Assembly (NCBI GenBank): GCA_963808965.1
Contig: CAWEHU010000024.1
Location: 1-64,000, forward strand
DNA from: CAWEHU01 sp963808965
GTDB lineage: Bacteria > Pseudomonadota > Alphaproteobacteria > Acetobacterales > Acetobacteraceae
Length of the DNA: 64,000 bases
Reading direction: 5' to 3'
Shown here: positions 45,546 to 53,796 of the stretch, one piece after another
Layout: each line of letters starts with the position of its first letter
Position numbering within the stretch: the stretch's first letter is position 1
Position numbers and translations under genes: made by a program
Notes under the pieces: model-generated
Told to the model about the DNA's origin: nothing
Databases searched by the model: none
The model's input: only the letters and a program-made list of their open reading frames with translations

Positions 45546-45884
45546 AGCTCGCCGCCAGCCGGCGACGACGGCGCTGTTGACGGAGTTCGTCCGAAAGGAT
45601 GCGGGTGAGTGTCGCCTTCCACGCCCGGACGGCCTCGTAGCTGAATACGATGCCGCGCATAAGAAACATCTCGGCCAGGTCGCGCAGGGTCAGCCGATAG
45701 CGCAGCAGACGCCAGAGCACTCAGAGAGCGATGACGTCGCTCGGGTATTGGGTTCCGTTGAGCACGCCGGGGCTGCGTTCATTGAGCTGCTTGCCGCATT
45801 CGCGGCAGCGGAAGGGGCAATACCCTGGGCCGTGCGCTCCGGCCGATCCGTCACAGCCGCCGATCCGCAGCTCACATACCGCAT
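45545..45884 (-). pseudogene. IS6-like transposase 5' remnant
   Basis: The start ATG 45884 gives MRYVSCGSAAVTDRPERTAQ; after an indel near 45830 the reading CRECGKQLNERSPGVLNGTQ (a zinc-ribbon) and YPSDVIAL appears, a TGA interrupts at about 45722, and then RYRLTLRDLAEMFLMRGIVF continues. This is the N-terminal third of an IS6-type transposase. It runs straight into the subunit I sequence near 45545. Inactive. Confidence 0.6.
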
Positions 45885-46300
45885 CCGGCCCCCGCTCCTG
45901 TCAGAAGGGCCGAGACCCTATCGGCGGCCGCCTGAGCCAGCCGGAAATTCCGTGATTTGGCGCCATCCCTGACAGAACCATTCGAGACGCTCTAACGCAC
46001 ACACCTCGAGGTCGCCGTAAACGCAACGACATGCTGTGGCGCACCCGGTTCGCGAGGGTAAACAAGGCGTGTGCCCCCTCAATTCACTTGCATCCCCCCA
46101 CCCTCACGCGCACGGTTGGGCCACCGAGAAACCAGGATGTTGTTTCTGGTCTACTTGGTCGAGCTCCGTCGAGCTGATCTCGATGGCCAGAGACGGAGCA
46201 ATCCAGGGCAGCCGTGAAGAGCGGCAAACTCCCAAGCAACTCGTAGCTTGACCGCATCGCACCGGTTTGCCCTGAGTCATGCGAGAAAGGCGCGTTGCTG
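45885..46300. other. Gap without recognised gene
   Basis: Both strands were read. Short open frames overlap on both strands with irregular composition, but none resembles a known protein. Probably flanking DNA of the IS remnant. Confidence 0.4.
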
Positions 46301-46546
46301 ATGAACATACTCGACGAGCAGGAAAATTACCTGCTGGTAACAGACGGCGCACACTTCACAGTGGTCGAGCGCCGCGCCGGAAAATTCTATGGGCTTCGCA
46401 ATCACGGTCGCCGCGGCGTGACGCCGGACGATGCGGGAATCCTCGAACTGATGCATGAGGCTGGGTCATTCACTGAACCTCAGGCAAGGCATCTTCTTGT
46501 CGAGGTGGCGACGCAATGGCGGGATTTGTTCGAGCACGTCCGATAA
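46301..46546 (+). CDS. Small conserved-looking hypothetical protein (81 aa)
   Basis: From ATG 46301: MNILDEQENYLLVTDGAHFT, then VVERRAGKFYGLRNHGRRGV and LMHEAGSFTEPQARHLLVEV. It is a compact mixed alpha/beta protein without signal. Codon use is normal for the contig. No family is recognised. It stands alone among mobile-element debris. The first ribosome site is weak. Confidence 0.5.
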   Translation: MNILDEQENYLLVTDGAHFTVVERRAGKFYGLRNHGRRGVTPDDAGILELMHEAGSFTEPQARHLLVEVATQWRDLFEHVR

Positions 46547-46840
46547 CGCTTCCTGCACCGTCTCGCCTTTCGCCTCCACACCGATAGCCAGCAGGCGCAT
46601 GAGGCAACGCCGCCGCCGAGCGGATTGGGTACGAGAGTTCGCCGGTCGCCGCGCAGCTGCGTCATACTCCGCGATCAGGCCCCGTGCCGGCCTCGGCCGG
46701 CATGCATGGCGCCCACCCCCCGCCACACGTGAAAACCAATCAGAGCGAGCGTAAGTCGAGCATCCGTTCCATGACAGCATTGGTATTCACGGGCGGTCCC
46801 TCGAACACGCTTCTGACGAAGCGGGATCTAGGCTCAGGCC
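46547..46840. other. Gap without recognised gene
   Basis: Contains overlapping short frames on both strands, none of which I can relate to a protein family. It is probably noncoding debris between the small ORF and the IS5 remnant. Confidence 0.4.
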
Positions 46841-47080
46841 TCAGTATGGAAGCCAGAAGGTCACGGTAGCTGCGATGCAGATGGCCGAAAAGAAGGTGTG
46901 GGTGCAACGGTCGTAGCGGGTGCGACCCGGCGCCAGTCCTTAAGGCGGCCCATCATATTCTCGACGCGGTGCCGCTGCCGATACAGCGTCTTGTCGTAGG
47001 GAAGCTCCGCCTTTCGGCTTCGTGTCGAAGGGATGCACGGTGCGAATGCCCCGCGCGAGCAGCGCGGCGCGGAACGGAAA
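46841..47080 (-). pseudogene. IS5-family (IS427-group) transposase 3' remnant
   Basis: Minus-strand reading gives PYDKTLYRQRHRVENMMGRL then, after a one-base loss near 46925, YDRCTHTFFSAICIAATVTF before a stop at 46841. This is the C-terminal third of an IS5-type transposase, including the catalytic Glu (RHRVENMMG). The upstream part (RAALLARGIRTVHP) is frame-shifted and the N-terminal two thirds are absent. Confidence 0.7.
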
Positions 47081-47290
47081 CCAAAGATTTTTACGTGGGC
47101 GTGCCTTTTGGGCCCAAGGCTCGCCTAATCCTGATCTATCTGCAATCTGAAGGAAGGCGCAGTCGGACGGTGAGCATGGGTCTTTCCATGTCCGCATGGA
47201 TCAGGTCATTAGGTTTGGCCGTCACCGGAGGTCCCCGAGGTTCCATTAACGCCGTTAAGGAGCAGGCCCTTCGGATTGCACGCTGCGGAT

Positions 47291-47458
47291 TTACTCTGCA
47301 TTGGGAAGAGCGAGATGCGGAGGGTAATCGGCTGCCACAGCGACGGCCCCCGCGAATCGGCGGGCCAGCGATTTGCCCCCGGGGCCGTCAGCAAACCACG
47401 CGGCGGCACCCTCGACATCTCGAATGGCCTGCGGCGCAAGGGTGCGGGGTAGTCTCAC
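47291..47458 (-). CDS. ParE-like toxin, truncated
   Basis: A GTG at 47458 overlaps the antitoxin stop. The protein RLPRTLAPQAIRDVEGAAAW then FADGPGGKSLARRFAGAVA matches the N-terminal helical hairpin of RelE/ParE toxins, but a TAA at 47291 ends it after 55 residues, roughly half the family length, before the beta-sheet that carries the activity. So it is probably inactive or has a lost frame. Too short for a standard gene-finder cut-off. Confidence 0.5.
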   Translation of the reverse strand: MRLPRTLAPQAIRDVEGAAAWFADGPGGKSLARRFAGAVAVAADYPPHLALPNAE

Positions 47459-47712
47459 ACGTGAGCGTTGCGCCGTTGCGCCAACCGTGCCTCAACGCGC
47501 GCCATCATATCGTCTGCCGTCAGATAGCCATCCCGGTCCGCCTCTTCCTCCGCAGCCAGCACCGAGGCGAGCAATTCGGCTCGGGCTTGTTCCTGCCGCT
47601 GCAGCAGGCTCACCCCGGCTGCAACCACGGCAGACACATCCCGAAACCGGCCGGCCGCGACGGCCTCTTCCGCAAAGCGCTCCAGCTCGGGAGGCAACGT
47701 CACATCGTCCAT
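47455..47712 (-). CDS. ParD-family type II antitoxin
   Basis: 85 residues. The N-terminus MDDVTLPPELERFAEEAVAA then GRFRDVSAVVAAGVSLLQRQ is the ribbon-helix-helix domain of ParD; the acidic C-terminal part (AAEEEADRDGYLTADDMMAR) would wrap the toxin. It is followed with overlap by a short ParE-like frame, so this is a toxin-antitoxin pair with a damaged toxin. Such proteins usually repress their own promoter, here presumably just above 47712. Confidence 0.75.
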   Translation of the reverse strand: MDDVTLPPELERFAEEAVAAGRFRDVSAVVAAGVSLLQRQEQARAELLASVLAAEEEADRDGYLTADDMMARVEARLAQRRNAHV

Positions 47713-47849
47713 GCCGAGACTATAGGGTGCCGCCGACCCGCCGGAAAGGATGCTGCCGATGAGTAAACGCTCCCGGCGACATAGCTCCCGCGCATGGCGA
47801 GATCCTGCCGCCGCTCGCCAGGGCTCGCCCCCATACTGACGCGGCCAGA

Positions 47850-48869
47850 GTGCTGGTCGGCCGCCTGGTACGCGGCGGCGACATCTCGCCCGAACTGCTT
47901 ACGCTGGTCGATGGGCCATTGGCCGAGGCGGTGTCGAAGGCCGCCGACTATGCCGGCAAATCGATCGCGCCGGGCACGGTCGCGACCTACAAGGGCGACT
48001 GGAGCGATTTTTCCCGATGGGCACGGCAGAACGGGGTCGATGCGACGGTGCTGCCGGTGCATCCGGTGGTGGTCGCGGCCTGGCTGGCGACGCTCGGCGC
48101 GTCGCTGGGCCGCAGCGCGCTGCGCCGGCGGATCGCGGCGATCGCCTGGTATCACCGCAGCCTCGGCCATGCCTGGCAGGCGGGCATGCGGCCATTCGGC
48201 AGACACTGACCGGCATCGGCCGGGCGCATCCCCGGCCGGTGCGGCCGGCAGCGGCGCTGATCTCGGCCGACGTCAAGCAGCTGATCGCCGTCTGCCCAGG
48301 CACTCTGGCCGGCCCCGCGGGCCTCGCGGGCCTGCGCGACCGTGCCCTGTTTCTTGGCGGTCTTCGCCGGCGCCTTCCGGCGCTCGGAGCTGGTCGGCAT
48401 CGACGTCGCCCATCTGCGGTTCGAGACAGAGAGCGTGATCGTGCGCATCCCGCGTTCGAAGACCGACCAGGCGGGGGAGGGGGTGGACGTCGGCCTGCCG
48501 CGCATGCGCGGGGCGGAGACCTGCCCGGTCGGTGCGCTCGAGGCATGGCTGCGACGGGCAAGAATTCGGCGCGGGCCGGTGTTCCGGCGGATCACCGCCG
48601 TCGGCACGATCGAGGGCCGGCTGACCGGAGAAGGAGTTCTACAAGATCCTGCGGGCCCGGGCGGCAGGGGCGAAGCTCACCGTGTCTGAGGGCGAGCGGC
48701 TATCGCCACACGGTCTGCGCGCCGGCATGATTACCGAGGCCACGCTGAACGGCGCGCTGGACGAACAGATCATGCCACACTCGCGGCACAAGGATGCGAG
48801 CTCGTGCGCCGCTATCGCCGGGGCGCCCGGATCGTGGTGGACAACCCGGCCCGGCTGCTCGATCTGTGA
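47850..48869 (+). pseudogene. Tyrosine recombinase/integrase, several frameshifts
   Basis: The first frame (MLVGRLVRGGDISPELLTLV and YKGDWSDFSRWARQNGVDAT) is the SAM-like DNA-binding domain. Frame changes near 48185, 48350, 48630 and 48800 separate it from the catalytic domain: AFRRSELVGIDVAHL (first Arg), PRSKTDQAGEG (Lys), LSPHGLRAGM (His-x-x-Arg) and HSRHKDAS (His). The nucleophile Tyr is in VRRYRRGARIVVDNPARLLD before TGA 48867. All catalytic residues can be traced across frames. Reading disrupted, so an integrated element lies here or once did. Confidence 0.72.
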
Positions 48870-49201
48870 AAACGGCAGGCGAGGAAGACAGATCGGGGCG
48901 CTGCCTCGAACCCCGGCAAGAGCCGGGAGGCCCTTGCATCCCGGACGCGCCGCTGGCGCCGGTTCACACCGACTGGCTTTTTTCGAGACGGACGATATTC
49001 CGAACCGCTTGCGTTGAACCAAAGCAGCGCGGCATCAGAGCGGATTTTGGCCGGGAGCTGAACGGCTGCTTCACAGTAAGAATGAGTGGATAGCAGCCGT
49101 TCGCGCTTTCGGCCTCCGCTGTTGAGCCTTGATAACCAGCTCTATGAACCGATCTCGAAGACCGCCCTTTCAGAGCCGTCGCTTGGCGGTCGTCACCTGA
49201 T
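48870..49201. other. Gap without recognised gene
   Basis: 332 bases between the integrase and DUF899 genes. No coding frame is supported. An attachment site might lie here, but no repeat with another part of the window was found by eye. Confidence 0.3.
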
Positions 49202-49894
49202 TCAATATTCGTCGTGCAGCCGCACCCAGCTCATCGTGCCGCCGGTCTCGTTGCGGCCCTTGGGGGTGAGGTCGAGCCAGTTGAAGGCGCCCATCAGCAG
49301 CTCGGTGCCGCGATGATAGGTCGAATAGCTGTGGAAGATCGTACCGCTGTCGTCCTTCACGAAGATGCTGGTGCCGAACATGTCATGGCTGGTGCGGATC
49401 ACCGTGCCGTAATTATAGATCGCGCGGCCGGCAGCGATGTCCTCGGGTGTGAACGACACGCCGAAATCGAAGTTGAAATCGCTGCCCTGGGAGGAGACCC
49501 AGGGAAAGGTCCAGCCCATCCGCTGCCTGACCTCCTCGATCCGCTGAAAGGGCGCGCGCGATACTGCGGCGAACGCAAGGTCAGCTTGCTCGAAATGCTG
49601 TCGTGCCGCGTCGATGTGGTCGGCGGTGAAGGAGCAGCCGGGGCAGACATGGTCCGAACCGGGCGCCAGCATGAAGTGATAGATGGCGAGCTGGCTGCGG
49701 CCGCGGAACAGGTCGCCGAGCGTGCATTCGCCCTCGGGCGCTTCGAAGACATAGGACTTCTCGACCCTGACCCAGGGCAGCCGCCGGCGCTCGGCGCGAA
49801 GCGCGTCGAGTTTGTGGGTTATGACGCGCTCCTTGGCGAGAAGCACCCTTCGGGCGCCAAGCCACTCTTCCCGCGAAACGATCGCATGGTTCAT
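49202..49894 (-). CDS. DUF899 family (thioredoxin-like) protein
   Basis: 230 residues from the ATG at 49894, behind GAAGGAGACTGCCC. The pattern SREEWLGARRVLLAKERVIT, LPWVRVEKSYVFEAPEGECT, then SDHVCPGCSFTADHID with a CxxC motif, IYNYGTVIRTSHDMFGTSIF and FHSYSTYHRGTELLMGAFNW is characteristic of DUF899. These proteins are distant thioredoxin relatives of unknown role. Overlaps the small membrane-protein gene by four bases, so it belongs to a two-gene unit. Confidence 0.92.
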   Translation of the reverse strand: MNHAIVSREEWLGARRVLLAKERVITHKLDALRAERRRLPWVRVEKSYVFEAPEGECTLGDLFRGRSQLAIYHFMLAPGSDHVCPGCSFTADHIDAARQHFEQADLAFAAVSRAPFQRIEEVRQRMGWTFPWVSSQGSDFNFDFGVSFTPEDIAAGRAIYNYGTVIRTSHDMFGTSIFVKDDSGTIFHSYSTYHRGTELLMGAFNWLDLTPKGRNETGGTMSWVRLHDEY

Positions 49895-50172
49895 GGGCAG
49901 TCTCCTTCGGTTTTCGGTTGGGTGCGCGCCCACGGGTGGCCGGAAGCGAGCTTCAGCCAGGGCGGCAGGTGGAACAGGCTCATTAGCAGGTACATCGCTG
50001 TCATGCCGTCGATCGACAGGATGCTCGAACCTGAGGAGCAGGGCGCATCGTCGGTCGCGATCCACGCCATGAGCGCGAAGGTCGGCGAGGCCGCGAGGGT
50101 GAGCCAGCCGGCCCCGCCGCGCGCCTGCCGGGGCCTTGCGCTTCCTTTGTTTGCGGCTGAGGACGTTATCAT
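49891..50172 (-). CDS. Small membrane protein paired with DUF899
   Basis: 93 residues from the ATG at 50172. Middle and end read GWLTLAASPTFALMAWIATD then DAPCSSGSSILSIDGMTAMY and LLMSLFHLPPWLKLASG. Two hydrophobic segments suggest a small inner-membrane protein. The stop overlaps the DUF899 start as ATGA. Divergent from the regulator gene with 106 bases between. Confidence 0.65.
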   Translation of the reverse strand: MITSSAANKGSARPRQARGGAGWLTLAASPTFALMAWIATDDAPCSSGSSILSIDGMTAMYLLMSLFHLPPWLKLASGHPWARTQPKTEGDCP

Positions 50173-50278
50173 TTTCCGGCTCCCGATCGATGGTCGCCGT
50201 TCTCGGCGTTGCAGGATCGAGCGGGCATGTAAGTCGAGGCGAAAGCCGGGTGAGAGTGACAAGTGTGACGGGATTACG

Positions 50279-51499
50279 ATGGACTCGCTGATCACGGCTG
50301 CGGCCCGGGCGCTTGCGGCGGGCGATCCGCTGGCGGCGCTGAACCGAGTCGCACTGCGCGACGATCCACCAGCGCTCGCGCTGCGCGGCATCGCGATGGC
50401 GCAGCTCGGCGACCTCACGCGCGCGAAGGAATTGCTGCGGAGCGCCGCGCGTGCGTTCGGTCCGAATGAGGCGACGGCCCGCGCACGTTGCGTCGTCGCC
50501 GAAGCCGAGATCGCGCTCGTCTCGCGCCATCTGAGCGGGCCCATGCAGATGCTCGGCGCGGCGCGGATGGCGCTCGAAGCGCATGGCGATCGGGCGAACG
50601 CGGCGCATGCCGGCTATCTCGAGGCCCGACGACTTCTCCTGATCGGGCGTCTCGAGGAATCCGAGCAGACGCTCCACGCACTCGATATCAACGCGCTGCC
50701 GCAGGCATCGCGGACCGGGTATTGGCTGGTCGCCGCCGGCATCGCGATGCGGCGCGTTCGGGCAGAGTCGGCCCGCGCCGCGCTCGATCAGGCCGGGCAC
50801 GCCGCGCGCGAGACGGGGATTCCGGCGCTCGCGGCCGAGGTTGACCGGGCGTCACGCGCGCTCGATGCACCTGCTGCGCGCCTGATCGGGCGCGATCGGA
50901 AACGGCTGCTCGGGCTCGCCGAAGTCGAGGCGCTGATCGGCTCGGACGCGCTCGTGGTCGATGCTTGCCGCGATGTCGTTCGCGCGGGGATGACCGTTGT
51001 TCCGCTTGCCGGTCGTCCGGTGCTGTTCGCGCTCGCGCGCGCACTCGCCGAGGCGTGGCCCGAAGATGTGTCGCGCGGAACCCTGATCGCGCGCGCCTTC
51101 CGGGCGCGCGATGCAGATGACTCGCATCGCGGGCGGCTGCGCGTCGAGATCGGGCGGCTACGCAAGACACTCAGGCCGCTGGCCGGATTGAATGCGACGA
51201 ACCGGGGCTTTTTGCTGAAACCGCACCGGGCGCAAACGGTCGCCGTGCTCGCGCCGCCCGTTGAAGGAGACCATGCCGAGTTGCTGGCCCTGCTTGCGGA
51301 TGGCGAGGCGTGGTCGAGCTCGGCACTGGCGCTGGCGCTCGGCGTCAGTCCCCGCACCGTCCAGCGCGCGCTCGAGGCACTGGCGAAAACTGGCAAGCTT
51401 GAATTCTTCGGTCGCGGCCGAACTTGCCGCTGGATAGCGCCGAACGTGCCGGGTTTCCCGACAAGCTTGTTACTCCCGGCCCCGCTGACGCGCAGGTAG
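50279..51499 (+). CDS. TPR-like/winged-helix transcriptional regulator
   Basis: 406 residues from the ATG at 50279. The first half (about 1-190) is helical and Ala/Leu/Arg-rich with TPR-like spacing (GDLTRAKELLRSAARAFG, AHAGYLEARRLLLIGRLEES). The later part (about 260-310) looks like a winged helix (SRGTLIARAFRARDADDSHR, then RLRVEIGRLRKTLRPLAG). Near the end a second helix-turn-helix is visible (ALGVSPRTVQRALEALAKTG). It is divergent from the membrane protein/DUF899 pair and probably controls it. Confidence 0.7.
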   Translation: MDSLITAAARALAAGDPLAALNRVALRDDPPALALRGIAMAQLGDLTRAKELLRSAARAFGPNEATARARCVVAEAEIALVSRHLSGPMQMLGAARMALEAHGDRANAAHAGYLEARRLLLIGRLEESEQTLHALDINALPQASRTGYWLVAAGIAMRRVRAESARAALDQAGHAARETGIPALAAEVDRASRALDAPAARLIGRDRKRLLGLAEVEALIGSDALVVDACRDVVRAGMTVVPLAGRPVLFALARALAEAWPEDVSRGTLIARAFRARDADDSHRGRLRVEIGRLRKTLRPLAGLNATNRGFLLKPHRAQTVAVLAPPVEGDHAELLALLADGEAWSSSALALALGVSPRTVQRALEALAKTGKLEFFGRGRTCRWIAPNVPGFPTSLLLPAPLTRR

Positions 51500-51507
51500 A
51501 ATGAGAC

Positions 51508-52155
51508 ATGAAACAAACACCCGCTGAAATTCTTCACGAATATGGCCCGTTTCCCGAAGTCGAGGGCGTGCACGGGGTCAGCTTTGACGGGCAGCGAGTT
51601 TGGTTTGCCTCCGGCGACAAGCTCAACGCCCTTGATCTCGAAACTGGGGAAATAGTCGGCGCGCTCGATGTGCCGGCGCATGCGGGAACGGCGTTTGACG
51701 GAAAGCATCTGTTTCAGATCGCCGAGGCCGTGATCCGGAAGATCGATCCCAAGACAGGCGAGGTGCTTAGCACGATTCCGGCGCCCGGCAATGGCGGGGA
51801 TTCGGGGCTCGCCTGGGCTGAAGGGACGCTCTGGGTGGGCCAGAACCGTGGTCGCAAGATTCATCAGGTTGATCCGAAAACCGGGGCCGTGCTCCGCACC
51901 ATCGAATCCGATCGCTTCGTCACGGGTGTCACCTGGGTGGACGGCGAGCTCTGGCACGGCACCTGGCAGGACGAGGCGAGCGATCTCCGGCGCGTCGATC
52001 CCGAAACGGGAGAGGTGCTCGAGCGCCTTGAAATGCCGGCGGGAACCGGTGTCTCGGGACTTGAATCAGATACGGGCGACCGATTTTACTGTGGCGGCGG
52101 AAGCAGCGGAAAAGTCAGAGCTATCCGCCGACCGAGAAACGTCGATGCGGCCTAG
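51508..52155 (+). CDS. Beta-propeller protein, glutaminyl cyclotransferase-like
   Basis: 215 residues, no signal peptide. Repeats of a strand pattern are visible: GVHGVSFDGQRVWFASGDKL, GDSGLAWAEGTLWVGQNRGR, VTGVTWVDGELWHGTWQDE, each followed by a turn with DPKTGEVL- or DPETGEVL-type motifs. This fits a quinoprotein-like or glutamine cyclotransferase-type propeller. Enzyme activity is not evident. It starts 8 bases after the regulator gene on the same strand. Confidence 0.65.
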   Translation: MKQTPAEILHEYGPFPEVEGVHGVSFDGQRVWFASGDKLNALDLETGEIVGALDVPAHAGTAFDGKHLFQIAEAVIRKIDPKTGEVLSTIPAPGNGGDSGLAWAEGTLWVGQNRGRKIHQVDPKTGAVLRTIESDRFVTGVTWVDGELWHGTWQDEASDLRRVDPETGEVLERLEMPAGTGVSGLESDTGDRFYCGGGSSGKVRAIRRPRNVDAA

Positions 52156-52652
52156 GAATGACCGGGGCCGGCCGGAATGGGCGCAGAGCGGACCTCGCGG
52201 ATGCAAGTCCCTGCGACTGCTGTCCGCTTTCTGCTGACCCGGCGAGCTTCATATCCTGGGTCACGGCAGGTCGCGGGCGCGCCTCTGGGCGTGCGACACG
52301 CTCGCGGGTAGGTGCGCTGCGCGCGGCCGAGATCGAGCACCCGAACGGGCGCTGCTAGCCCCGCTCTGCGCGAAATACGACGGCGTCCCGCTCCCGCCGG
52401 TCGCCCCCCAAGCCTCCGGCTGACGCCATCACGGTGCCCGAAGTCGGAGACAAGAGACCGAACAGACCTGTTCTGAATAGGCAAAGGAGATGGCCCATCG
52501 CCGGCGGCCGCCGCAAGGGTCCGGCCGCTGCGCGCGCCCGTGCGCGCCGAACCGCCCGCACGCCCTTGCCCCGGTTCCGCCGGGATGCGGGACGCCGGAT
52601 CGGGTCTTCCCGAAAGAGAGGGAAGGCGGAGAGCAACCAAACAGGACACACC
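52156..52652. other. Gap without recognised gene
   Basis: 497 bases before the ParB-like gene. An Arg/Pro-rich frame continues into the next gene but has no family pattern. Bases 52620-52652 probably hold the 5' leader of the ParB-like gene. Nothing else is supported. Confidence 0.35.
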
Positions 52653-53381
52653 ATGACCGAGCTTCGCAGCGTCGACCCGCACATCCTCATCCCCAACCCC
52701 GAGAACCCGCGGCGGTCGCCCGCGCCACGGGCCATGGACGACCAGCTCCTCGGCTCCATCCGCACGATCGGCATCATCCAGCCGCCCCGCGTCAAGCAGG
52801 CTGGCGAGAAGCTGGTGATCATCGCCGGCAACCGCCGGGTCAAGGCCGCCATCGGCGCGGGCCTGCCGCAAATCGACGTGCTGGTCTGCGACGGCGACGA
52901 AACGACCGACGCCATGCGGTCGGTCTCGGAGAACCTGATCCGCGCCTCGATGAACAGCGTCGATATCTGGCGCGCGACCGAAGCCCTCGAACGCCAGGGC
53001 TGGAACGAGCAGGCCATCGCCGACGCCCTCGCGCTCCCGGTCCGCACCGTCAAGCGGCTCAAGCTGCTGGCCCATCTGCACGCGCCGATGCTCGACATCA
53101 TGGCGAACGGCAGCGCCCCGATGCTCGATGCGGCGCTGGCGGGCTTCGGCCTGACCTACCTACCCGAGGACCAGGTGCAGGCGTACCTCGCCGATGGCCA
53201 ACTCGTCCGGGTGCTCGCCGACTGCTGCCCGCCCTATCCGGGCTACCACCTCTATTACCCGAGCCGCCGCCAGCCCACGCCGGCTTTTGCGCTGCTGGTG
53301 GAGGTGTTGCGCTTCCGAGAGGGGCGCGGTGGCTCGAGCGAAGCGCCTTCGCCTCGGCCAGGAAGGCGACGCGGCCACTGA
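52653..53381 (+). CDS. Chimera: ParB-like N-terminal domain joined to LysR C-terminal end
   Basis: 242 residues from ATG 52653. Residues 1-150 are a plasmid/ICE-type ParB N-terminal domain: MTELRSVDPHILIPNPENPR, IGIIQPPRVKQAGEKLVIIA with GNRRVKAA, then SENLIRASMNSVDIWRATEA and an HTH-like LALPVRTVKRLKLL. From about 157 the frame becomes the end of a LysR effector domain: MLDAALAGFGLTYLPEDQVQ, ADCCPPYPGYHLYYPSRRQP. No known protein combines these two parts. The last 20 residues are unrelated. Bases 53382-53796 hold no gene. Confidence 0.75.
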   Translation: MTELRSVDPHILIPNPENPRRSPAPRAMDDQLLGSIRTIGIIQPPRVKQAGEKLVIIAGNRRVKAAIGAGLPQIDVLVCDGDETTDAMRSVSENLIRASMNSVDIWRATEALERQGWNEQAIADALALPVRTVKRLKLLAHLHAPMLDIMANGSAPMLDAALAGFGLTYLPEDQVQAYLADGQLVRVLADCCPPYPGYHLYYPSRRQPTPAFALLVEVLRFREGRGGSSEAPSPRPGRRRGH

Positions 53382-53796
53382 GGCCCTTGCGAAGACATTC
53401 AGAAAAGCCCGCCCGCCGGCCGATCCGAATAGAGACGCCCCTGCCGTCGCCTGCGTCCACTCGACAAGCGATTTATTCCCGTTCGGTAGATCGGGACGGG
53501 TTCTGAGCGTTCGCGCACGACGCATGCTCCCTTCGCCAATTAGCGATTCCCGGCGCCTTATCGCTCAGCAAGCTTAACCCGGAGAGAAATGTCCGAGGGA
53601 GTGATGCAGGACGGGTACAACAGGCCATTCGCGCCCGGCCGTAGGTCCGGACGAGAGTCGCCCTCAAGCTTCCTAATCTCGGACTGGCACCTGGCTCTGG
53701 CGTCCTGTCGCTCGAGTAGGACCCTTATGCCCGCTGATTTCTGGCCGCGATGCTCAATACGGGGCTGAAAGCCCGCCCGGTAATCGAGGACATGAC

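Noticed and set aside
48870..49201. Attachment site next to the integrase
   Set aside because: No tRNA gene and no matching direct repeat could be found by eye, so no att site is claimed.
49895..50800. Long minus-strand open frame upstream of DUF899
   Set aside because: It is the antisense of the regulator gene plus a Pro/Arg-rich stretch. The real DUF899 start is at 49894 with its own ribosome site.
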